Part shown: positions 1-5,276 of the stretch, piece by piece | Numbering within the stretch: the stretch's first letter is position 1 | How the letters are laid out: each line of letters starts with the position of its first letter | From: CAZCZY01 sp964503525 | GTDB lineage: Bacteria > Patescibacteriota > JAUYIX01 | Direction: 5' to 3' | Assembly: GCA_964503525.1 (NCBI GenBank) | Contig: CAZCZY010000019.1 | Coordinates: 1-12,217, forward strand | Length of the DNA: 12,217 bases | The notes under the pieces: model-generated | Databases searched by the model: none | Told to the model about the DNA's origin: nothing | Seen by the model: the letters and a program-made list of their open reading frames with translations, nothing else | Translations under genes and position numbers: made by a program

Positions 1-228
1 ATTATCCCGGCGCGATTTTTCATCGGCCTTGGCCTCATCGATAACTTTGAGGGCGCGTTCTTTGGCGTCAAGCATGACTGCCTTTTCTTTGTCCTGGGCG
101 CGTTTGAGTAATTGTTCGGCCTTTGCCTCTGTTGTAGAAGCCTTATTTCCAGCAAGTTGCTGGCGCAGAATATAACCGACACCGAGTCCGACAACTAAGC
201 CACCAAGCGCAATTAGCAGTATAAACAT
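1..228 (-). CDS. rny: Ribonuclease Y, N-terminal part (runs off window edge)
   Basis: The reading frame starts at ATG 228 and stays open to base 1, giving 76 residues. It begins MFILLIALGGLVVGLGVGYI: a single N-terminal membrane anchor with Gly at regular spacing, then a long charged Ala/Glu/Lys/Arg-rich helix (about residues 35-76). This is the N-terminal layout of RNase Y, the membrane-anchored endoribonuclease that starts mRNA turnover; its KH and HD catalytic domains would lie beyond the window edge. No Shine-Dalgarno sequence is visible upstream of ATG 228. Instead a 6-bp hairpin (241-256) ends 12 bases before the start codon. A different anchored coiled-coil protein (for example an AtpF-like stalk) is possible because only the anchor and coil are visible, but the Gly pattern followed directly by the coil favours RNase Y. 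Confidence 0.8.
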   Translation of the reverse strand, partial: MFILLIALGGLVVGLGVGYILRQQLAGNKASTTEAKAEQLLKRAQDKEKAVMLDAKERALKVIDEAKADEKSRRDN

Positions 229-240
229 ATGAAGTTGTGG

Positions 241-256
241 CGAGCGGTTGCGCTCG
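241..256. repeat. Perfect 6-bp hairpin just upstream of rny start
   Basis: CGAGCG (241-246) and CGCTCG (251-256) are perfect inverted copies around GTTG. On the minus strand the stem ends 12 bases before ATG 228, where a ribosome-binding site would sit, so if transcribed it could influence rny translation or be cut by the enzyme itself. That role is inference. Confidence 0.55.
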
Positions 257-260
257 AACG

Positions 261-285
261 GCACGCGTCAGAATGACGGGCGTGC
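261..285. repeat. 10-bp hairpin with a 2-base bulge in the rny leader
   Basis: GCACGC-GTCA (261-270) pairs with TGAC (274-277) and GCGTGC (280-285), with a GAA loop and a GG bulge at 278-279. It lies four bases from the 241-256 hairpin, giving two adjacent stems before the rny start on the minus strand. No T-run follows on either strand, so it is not an intrinsic terminator. Confidence 0.5.
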
Positions 286-490
286 GATAGCGGCAGTCTC
301 TTTAGAGATCGATCGTGGACGTCGTTACGCTAAGACTAAACGAATTTGCTGCTATTGATTCGAGAAATTGCACTCGCCAAGTAATCAAGAAATAAAACGT
401 TAAAATCAATTAATGCATGAGCCCAATAAACCTCAGATGCTCATCTCGAGGACACTAGCACTCAATTGAGCCACAGGCAAGCCTAGCGGA

Positions 491-525
491 AGCCCTCAAA
501 TTTCACGTTTGGGCTACAGTTTTTT
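491..525 (+). terminator. Possible rho-independent terminator, plus strand
   Basis: AGCCC (491-495) and GGGCT (511-515) pair, and AAA (498-500) can pair with TTT (508-510). Four bases later comes a run of six T (520-525). The T-run is only on the plus-strand downstream side, so termination would apply to a plus-strand transcript, yet no plus-strand gene precedes it in the window. The stem is modest and the T-run is offset, so this is only a candidate. Confidence 0.35.
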
Positions 526-555
526 ACTTAAAACCCTACGACTCACTTAAAACCC
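526..555. repeat. 11-bp direct repeat at the end of the single-pass protein gene
   Basis: ACTTAAAACCC occurs at 526-536 and again at 545-555, a 19-base period. The right copy contains the last codons of the minus-strand gene that stops at 543-545. It looks like a small local duplication just beyond the stop codon. Confidence 0.6.
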
Positions 556-1118
556 AAAAAGGGCGGCGTCAGGGTAAAATCATCGACAAACCAATATTCT
601 CCTGCCTGCACAACCGAGACGTCCCCAGCAAAGGGCAGGCTCGTTTCTACGCCGGACTTTAGTTGGTCAACCGTCCCCGTGATATGGGCCACGACTTTTG
701 CGCTCCCGTCAGGGTTTGTTGTCTGTTCCACATCAATAGTATTTACAGTTGCTGTTACCGTCAGTGGTTCGCCGATAACAACATCTTCGCGAGCCTTTTC
801 CACATGAGCGAACATCTCCGTCCGGAGTTTTTCCGTGGCAAATGCCGCCGCCGCGTTGAAATTTTCAAAATCAGCGCGCTGATCAAAATCACCGAGCAGT
901 TCAAAATAAAGGCGAACGATATCTTCAATTTCCGTCGTGTCGGTCGATGTAATTGTCGGCGGGACCTGCGTGGGTTTAGAAACCAGTGGTTGGTTAACCG
1001 TGTTTGCCGCTATGATCTCGTTGAGTTGCTGCGGTCGACGCGGAATTGCGATGATCAACAAGATCGCCGCGATGATCGTAAGTCCGACGAGTGTCACAAT
1101 GATGATTGTTCGTTTCAT
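543..1118 (-). CDS. Single-pass membrane protein with NTF2/VirB8-like layout
   Basis: This 191-residue protein of unrecognised family has one N-terminal membrane helix (about residues 4-25, MKRTIII onward). A Pro/Thr-rich linker follows (26-60), then an amphipathic helical stretch (61-111) and a beta-rich C-terminal half ending near YWFVDDF (175-181). A short anchor, then helices, then a curved sheet is the arrangement of NTF2-like and VirB8-like domains, which act outside the membrane; the match is by layout only. The start was set at ATG 1118, not the upstream ATG 1145, because a strong GAAGGAG lies 10 bases before 1118 and none precedes 1145. The ATG overlaps the TGA of the upstream transglycosylase gene by 4 bases (ATGA), so the two are translationally coupled. 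That places it as a partner of the two pilin-hydrolase fusions. The stop is TGA. Confidence 0.75.
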   Translation of the reverse strand: MKRTIIIVTLVGLTIIAAILLIIAIPRRPQQLNEIIAANTVNQPLVSKPTQVPPTITSTDTTEIEDIVRLYFELLGDFDQRADFENFNAAAAFATEKLRTEMFAHVEKAREDVVIGEPLTVTATVNTIDVEQTTNPDGSAKVVAHITGTVDQLKSGVETSLPFAGDVSVVQAGEYWFVDDFTLTPPFLGFK

Positions 1119-2044
1119 GGTTTGTTTGCTCCTTCTTTGAGGCATTGCTGATACAGTTTGTCCACTTTATTGGCGTGCGATCCGCCTACACCCGAACCAT
1201 TGTAACAGCCAAAGGCAGCTTTATAATCACCAGTCTTGCCAAAACAATATGCAAGGTATTCTGCACCGGCGTTGAGATTTGTGTTGGGATCGAGCAATTC
1301 TTCCAATGAATAATACTTATTACCAATCTTGCGACTTGGTGTATTACTATCACCCCAGCCATCATATCTATGGGATGGAAAGATTGTGACTTGAGTCAAT
1401 CCAATCCCATGCGAACCCTTTTTCCAATCTAGGCCGTAGGTCTTTTTGTTGCTTAAATCGACCACATCGCCCGGTCCTCCCTTGTGACCATCGTGGCCGA
1501 TATTTTTTTCATTACCACTTGATTCTGCTTGAACCGTCGCCTGCAAGGCGCATGGCTCGATGTTGTGTGCTTTAGCTGCCTGATCAATTTGGCTGGCCCA
1601 TTTTCCCGTGGCACCCGGACCGGTCGGCTGTTGACCGGGACGTTGCGAAGGTCGACCAGTGTTAGCAGGCGTCGATTGCGCCACAATCGGAGTTTCGCAT
1701 TCTATGCTGCCAAAAGGATCTCCGGTAAAGCCGAACACTCGTAACGCCGACTCTATAATCACAAATGACAGAACTACAATCACAAAGCCGATGATCGCAA
1801 AGGTTATTGTTTTTTTGGCACCCTCGATTTGTTCGGATGAGCCGGCCGAGGAGATGTACCTAAATGCTCCAACAATTAGAAACAGCACGGTTGCAGCACC
1901 GAGCAACCCGATTGCTACCTCAAATACACTATTGATTAGAGCGATGAGGTCACAAAGATCGCAGCTAACAAACTCTGTGCTCACACCGGTGGCGTCACAG
2001 GTCAATAATTGTGCAGCGAGCGCGCTGTAGGGAAGCATGCCCAT
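1115..2044 (-). CDS. TrbC/VirB2-like two-helix domain fused to SLT lytic transglycosylase
   Basis: This 309-residue fusion has a two-helix membrane domain at the N terminus: a CDLC motif (28-31), hydrophobic helices at about 42-64 and 80-104, a short polar turn between, and a Cys (116) after helix 2. This is the layout of TrbC/VirB2-type pilins. A Pro/Gly/Gln-rich linker (118-147) leads to a lysozyme-like transglycosylase domain (148-305) with the catalytic-Glu motif QAESSG (Glu174), GIGLTQV (213-219), the DPxxNxxAGAEYL block (252-264) and YNGSG (281-285). These are hallmarks of Slt/VirB1-type enzymes, which cut peptidoglycan glycan strands. The hydrolase should sit outside the membrane. The gene lies 27 bases after the related peptidase fusion and in the same frame, and overlaps the next gene by ATGA. 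No strong ribosome-binding site precedes ATG 2044, suggesting coupling; ATG 2038 is an alternative start. Confidence 0.87.
   Translation of the reverse strand: MGMLPYSALAAQLLTCDATGVSTEFVSCDLCDLIALINSVFEVAIGLLGAATVLFLIVGAFRYISSAGSSEQIEGAKKTITFAIIGFVIVVLSFVIIESALRVFGFTGDPFGSIECETPIVAQSTPANTGRPSQRPGQQPTGPGATGKWASQIDQAAKAHNIEPCALQATVQAESSGNEKNIGHDGHKGGPGDVVDLSNKKTYGLDWKKGSHGIGLTQVTIFPSHRYDGWGDSNTPSRKIGNKYYSLEELLDPNTNLNAGAEYLAYCFGKTGDYKAAFGCYNGSGVGGSHANKVDKLYQQCLKEGANKP
1129..1135 (-). promoter_or_regulatory. Strong ribosome-binding site fixing the start at 1118
   Basis: GAAGGAG on the minus strand lies 10 bases before ATG 1118, within the last codons of the upstream gene. It decides in favour of the shorter protein over an ATG at 1145 that has no such site. 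Confidence 0.7.
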
Positions 2045-2071
2045 ATAGTAGCCTGTGCTACGCCGTGCTGG

Positions 2072-2893
2072 CTACCTCCTGAGCCCCCCAGTACAAGCGC
2101 CATAACAATACGCAATATCCCAATGATCTCCCTCATCGGCATAGACGTTACCTGCGTCGTCTTTATATAAACGAGCGCCGTCACCGCCGCGATTGCCAAT
2201 ATAGTCATAGTTTTTTTCTATATACGACGTCGAACATGCTGAACGTGGGATATCCACTTTGTAGCCATTGGCGTGGCTATAGGCACCACTGGCATGGCCG
2301 GATTCAGTGCCCCCGTTGAGGTTAATGGGGCACCCGGAATCCTCCTTAAAATTAACAAGGCCGGCTACGGTGCTGCGCTTCATGCCTTCTGTCCCTGCCC
2401 CCGGCGATATCGTTATGCCCGCATCACGCAGTTGTTGCTCCACCTCAGAGGAGGATTGACTGCCAGCGCCAGGTGGCTGGGCAGGCTGAGGCGGACTAAC
2501 ATCGGGCGCTGTACCCGTGGCTGGCAAACCGCCCGTTGGATTTACACCGCCGGTCTCACAGGTAAATGTCGTAAAAGGATTTCCGCCTCCAGGAGGATAT
2601 CCGAGAATGGCGAGCGCTGTTTTTATAATCACAAAAGACAATACAACGATGACAAATCCAATGATGGCAAAGCGAAATCCCTGCTTGGCTTTTGTCAGCC
2701 TGCCTTCGTCGCCTTGTGACGTCATGTATAAAAAGCCGGTAATAATAATCATCAACACGGCGACGACGCCAAGAAGTCCAATGCCAATGGTAAAAATCCG
2801 GTTGATGAGCGCGTACAGCTGACAAATATCGCAGGGCGGCAAGTTGCCTACTGCCTCAAAGGATGATGCGCAAACGATTAGGCCTTGTTCCAC
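2072..2893 (-). CDS. TrbC/VirB2-like two-helix domain fused to M15/LAS-type peptidase
   Basis: This 273-residue protein starts at GTG 2893, with AAGGA six bases upstream. The N-terminal part has CDIC (21-24), two membrane helices (about 34-56 and 74-98) and Cys112; the second helix shares the 16-residue string FAIIGFVIVVLSFVII exactly with the next gene, so the two domains are paralogues. A Pro/Gly/Ser-rich linker (114-148) follows. The C-terminal domain (about 150-265) has SHANGYKVD (206-214), matching the SxHxxGxxxD zinc motif of D-Ala-D-Ala carboxypeptidase/hedgehog-fold (M15/LAS) peptidases, and DEGDHW (253-258), matching ExxH with the last zinc His. Likely ligands are His207, Asp214 and His257, with Glu254 as catalytic base. 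It would cleave peptidoglycan peptides outside the membrane. The exact peptidase family is by motif only. Confidence 0.82.
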   Translation of the reverse strand: MEQGLIVCASSFEAVGNLPPCDICQLYALINRIFTIGIGLLGVVAVLMIIITGFLYMTSQGDEGRLTKAKQGFRFAIIGFVIVVLSFVIIKTALAILGYPPGGGNPFTTFTCETGGVNPTGGLPATGTAPDVSPPQPAQPPGAGSQSSSEVEQQLRDAGITISPGAGTEGMKRSTVAGLVNFKEDSGCPINLNGGTESGHASGAYSHANGYKVDIPRSACSTSYIEKNYDYIGNRGGDGARLYKDDAGNVYADEGDHWDIAYCYGACTGGLRR

Positions 2894-2919
2894 GGGAGAT
2901 CCTTATGCTTTGAAGGACA

Positions 2920-3522
2920 TTACGATCGCTCCGTAATGATCTTGTCGATGAGCCCGTACTTTTTTGCTTCCGCTGATGTCATAAAAAAGTCGCGCTCGGT
3001 GTCATTCTGTATGCGTTCGAGTGGTTGGCCGGTGTGCTTGGAAAGGATTTTGTTCGTTAAATCTTTTACGCGCAAAATTTCTTTTGCATGAATCGCAATA
3101 TCCGTCGCTTGTCCCTGGGCGCCGCCCATGACTTGGTGGATCATGATCTCGGCATTTGGGAGCGCATAGCGCTTGCCGGGTGCTCCTGCCGCGAGCAATG
3201 TCGCACCCATTGATGCGGCCATACCGACACAAATCGTGTGCACTTTAGGTTTGATGTACTGCATTGTGTCGTAAATTGCAAAACCAGCCGAAACACTCCC
3301 GCCCGGGCTATTGATATATAGATAGATTGGCTTTTCCTTATCGTCCGATTCTAAAAATAGGAGTTGCGCGATAATTAAGTTGGCGACATGGTCATCGACT
3401 TGCGATCCCATAAAAATGATGCGGTCTTTGAGCAAGCGCGAATAAATATCGTAGGCGCGTTCGCCATTTTGGGATTTTTCTATGACGGTTGGAACTAGAA
3501 TCTGGTTGTGGATGTTCGACAT
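2920..3522 (-). CDS. clpP: ATP-dependent Clp protease proteolytic subunit
   Basis: This 200-residue protein has the full ClpP fold and a complete catalytic triad: Ser104 in GMAASMGA, His129 in EIMIHQ and Asp178 in TERDFF. The oxyanion-region motif NSPGGSVSAG (71-80) is present. ClpP forms a double-heptamer chamber in the cytoplasm that degrades unfolded or tagged proteins delivered by ClpX- or ClpC-type unfoldases; none is in this window. Length and sequence are ordinary for the family. ATG 3522 has AAGGA five bases upstream. It sits 33 bases after the MBL-fold gene and 26 bases before the pilin-peptidase gene, so it probably shares a transcript with the envelope genes. The stop is TAA. Confidence 0.97.
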   Translation of the reverse strand: MSNIHNQILVPTVIEKSQNGERAYDIYSRLLKDRIIFMGSQVDDHVANLIIAQLLFLESDDKEKPIYLYINSPGGSVSAGFAIYDTMQYIKPKVHTICVGMAASMGATLLAAGAPGKRYALPNAEIMIHQVMGGAQGQATDIAIHAKEILRVKDLTNKILSKHTGQPLERIQNDTERDFFMTSAEAKKYGLIDKIITERS

Positions 3523-3555
3523 GCGATTCCTTTTTAATTATTTGTAGTAATAGTA

Positions 3556-4206
3556 CTACTCTTTGGCGAGAAGTACGACGCGCGTCTCATCCTTGGGCAA
3601 ATCCGATTTCTTTAGTTTGAGGCGTGGCATGGCCTCGATCTTAGATGCGCCCATTTCTTTTAGAAAACCCTCGACTCCAGCGAGTTTGTACTTCAACTTG
3701 GGCAGTGCAAAGTGGGTGGGGATTACCAAACGCGGTTCTATCTCGTTAACCACCTCGACCGCGGCCTTAGTGCTGATGGTGCGCTCACCACCGATAGGCA
3801 CAAACAAAACATCGCAGTCGCCAATGTCGTCGATCTGTCGTTCGCTTAAGGTGTGGCCGAGACAGCCGAGGTGACACATTGTAATACCTTCAAACTGCAC
3901 GATGTAAATGGTATTGCCGCCGTATTTTTTGCCCTGCTCGGCGTCATGAAAAGTCGGAATCCCGCGGATCGAGACTCCCTTGACGTCATACTCGCCCGGC
4001 TCTTTAATCACTAAGGGCGAACCCGTCACTGTCTCGGTATTGGCAGATTCTGGGCGGTCGCTGGTAATCAAAACGACATCGGCTTGGGGGCGCGGTGCGC
4101 GCAGCCCTGTTTCTTTTTCGGAAAAAGGATCAAACACGAGCGTAACCGGTGTGTCGGTCTTCCCGACCAGCTTGATCATGCCCTCTCCGTGCCAGGTGAT
4201 TGTCAT
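3556..4206 (-). CDS. Metallo-beta-lactamase-fold protein with degenerate metal site
   Basis: This 216-residue protein resembles the UlaG-like/'Zn-dependent hydrolase' branch of the MBL fold: WHGEGM at the N terminus, DPF (26-28), GEYDVKGV (71-78), GIPTFHD (82-88), CHLGCLGH (111-118), PIGG (137-140) and IPTHF (162-166). The usual HxHxDH signature, expected after the VVLIT strand, is replaced by TSDRPESAN (48-56), which has no His. The Asp usual in HLGD is Cys115. His87, His112, His118 and His165 remain. The first metal site therefore looks lost, and the protein may bind a ligand or a single metal or be inactive; its substrate is unknown. No Shine-Dalgarno sequence precedes ATG 4206, and the divergent gene starts 51 bases away, so its transcript may be leaderless. 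It is the first gene of the leftward operon. The stop is TAG. Confidence 0.85.
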   Translation of the reverse strand: MTITWHGEGMIKLVGKTDTPVTLVFDPFSEKETGLRAPRPQADVVLITSDRPESANTETVTGSPLVIKEPGEYDVKGVSIRGIPTFHDAEQGKKYGGNTIYIVQFEGITMCHLGCLGHTLSERQIDDIGDCDVLFVPIGGERTISTKAAVEVVNEIEPRLVIPTHFALPKLKYKLAGVEGFLKEMGASKIEAMPRLKLKKSDLPKDETRVVLLAKE

Positions 4207-4219
4207 AAGTTGTACCCAA

Positions 4220-4250
4220 TTGTCATGGCAGCCAGTTTATCACATACTAT
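4220..4250 (+). promoter_or_regulatory. Possible promoter for the plus-strand surface genes, leaderless
   Basis: TTGTCA (4220-4225) and TACTAT (4245-4250) resemble -35 and -10 boxes, with a long 19-base spacer. Transcription starting 6-7 bases after the -10 would begin at or next to ATG 4257, so the mRNA would be leaderless, consistent with no Shine-Dalgarno sequence there. Both boxes are imperfect. Confidence 0.3.
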
Positions 4251-4256
4251 TGGTAC

Positions 4257-5276
4257 ATGGACGCTACTTCCCAGTACCCCAACCCATACGAACTACCCGG
4301 ACAGCCGCTAGGTCAGCAAACTGGCCAAGCCGGTCAACAACCGTACGCGCCCGTAACAGGTGGCGCAGGCGCGCCTGGAATGGATAGTGTCGGGGGTCCT
4401 GTACCTCCAACGCCGCAGGCCTACGGCCCCGCCCAGACCACACTGACAACACCTCCAAAGAAAGGTAAGGGTTTGGCAATCGTCCTATTAATTGTTGGCA
4501 TCTTGATCGGAGGTTTGGCTGGATTTTTTATCGCTTACTTTTTTGTGTTTCAGCCCGAGCGCGATCGTGCTGCTTTGGAGCGAACACAATTTCAGTCACA
4601 GATTTCGCAATTGCAGACTCAAACTGCTGCGCTCCAAGCGCAGCTTGACGCTACAGGTGGACCGACGGGCGCTATTCCTGTCATTACTGGTCCGGGGTCG
4701 GGGACGTCCGGTACGGGCACAGGCACGGCTCCTACGACCGGCGGCATTACTGCCGATGCACAAACAGCTAATTGGGTGATGTTTAATGATCCGCAATACC
4801 ATTTTTCGTTTAAGTATCCGGCTGATTACGAGGTAAAAATGGTGCCCGAAACTGATACAACGATCTTGGTGCATTACGGCGTTTTCAAAATTGGTGAGAG
4901 TGTCGAAGCGGGTTCTGTTCGCGTCTATAAGTCACCCGCCGATAAAGGTCCGTCACATCGCAATTTATTGTTGAACAACTGGCCCAAAACTTTGCCGGTA
5001 CCCACAACACAGACATCCGCTGGTGCTGGCAGTGTCCAAAAAGTGGAAGAGTCACCGGTTAACGTTAATGGCACCGAGGGTGCAGAACTCAGTGCCGCTG
5101 AGGCAGTTAAAATTGGTAGCTACGACGCCAAGCCAGGCGGTCAAACGCTGACCGGCTATTTATTTGAGGAACAATTTAACGCCTCATACTTGGTTGGAAA
5201 TTGCAGCAGTGACACATCATCGCAACGTAATCTTGTTGGGTGTTTGTTTGGTACGACGTTTACGTTTGTACGGTAA
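4257..5276 (+). CDS. Pro/Gly/Gln-rich single-pass membrane protein with coiled coil and outer domain
   Basis: This 339-residue protein has an unknown function. Residues 1-68 are Pro/Gly/Gln-rich and probably disordered in the cytoplasm. A Lys-rich stop (68-72) precedes one membrane helix (73-98). Residues 99-131 form a Gln/Leu/Ala-rich coiled coil, and a Gly/Thr/Pro linker follows (132-170). The C-terminal part (171-339) starts WVMFNDPQYHFSFKYPADYEV, a pattern seen at the start of PsbP-like or other small extracytoplasmic domains of bacterial surface proteins. Cys316 and Cys329 could form a disulfide outside the cell. ATG 4257 is chosen because the frame opens there and a promoter-like sequence abuts it. 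Its last bases overlap the start of the CWB2-GH88 gene, so the two are probably coupled and may act together at the surface. The stop is TAA. Confidence 0.85.
   Translation: MDATSQYPNPYELPGQPLGQQTGQAGQQPYAPVTGGAGAPGMDSVGGPVPPTPQAYGPAQTTLTTPPKKGKGLAIVLLIVGILIGGLAGFFIAYFFVFQPERDRAALERTQFQSQISQLQTQTAALQAQLDATGGPTGAIPVITGPGSGTSGTGTGTAPTTGGITADAQTANWVMFNDPQYHFSFKYPADYEVKMVPETDTTILVHYGVFKIGESVEAGSVRVYKSPADKGPSHRNLLLNNWPKTLPVPTTQTSAGAGSVQKVEESPVNVNGTEGAELSAAEAVKIGSYDAKPGGQTLTGYLFEEQFNASYLVGNCSSDTSSQRNLVGCLFGTTFTFVR

Larger units (their letters stand above)
229..542. other. Structured intergenic region; rny leader and possible small RNA
   Basis: No convincing protein-coding frame is seen here. The stretch contains short inverted repeats: 241-256, 261-285, 297-308 (TCTC TTTA GAGA), 431-451 (CCTC-AGAT loop ATCT-c-GAGG), the palindrome 461-470, and 491-515 followed by T6 on the plus strand. 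On the minus strand it would be the 5' leader of rny. On the plus strand the final hairpin plus T-run looks like the end of a transcript, so a plus-strand non-coding RNA is possible. It was compared by eye with tmRNA, RNase P RNA, SRP RNA and tRNA signatures and none fits. Confidence 0.5.

Noticed and set aside
240..520. tmRNA (ssrA) on the plus strand, prompted by a stretch around 318-357 that vaguely resembles the tag region
   Set aside because: No in-frame Ala-Ala-stop tag, no tRNA-like 5' end with a TTCGAC-type D-loop, and no T-arm near a 3' end.
543..1145. Longer start at ATG 1145 for the single-pass protein
   Set aside because: It has no ribosome-binding site, while ATG 1118 has GAAGGAG at ideal distance and an ATGA overlap.
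663..1151. Plus-strand frame opposite the single-pass membrane protein
   Set aside because: No recognisable protein features; it lies wholly over a well-supported minus-strand gene with a strong ribosome-binding site.
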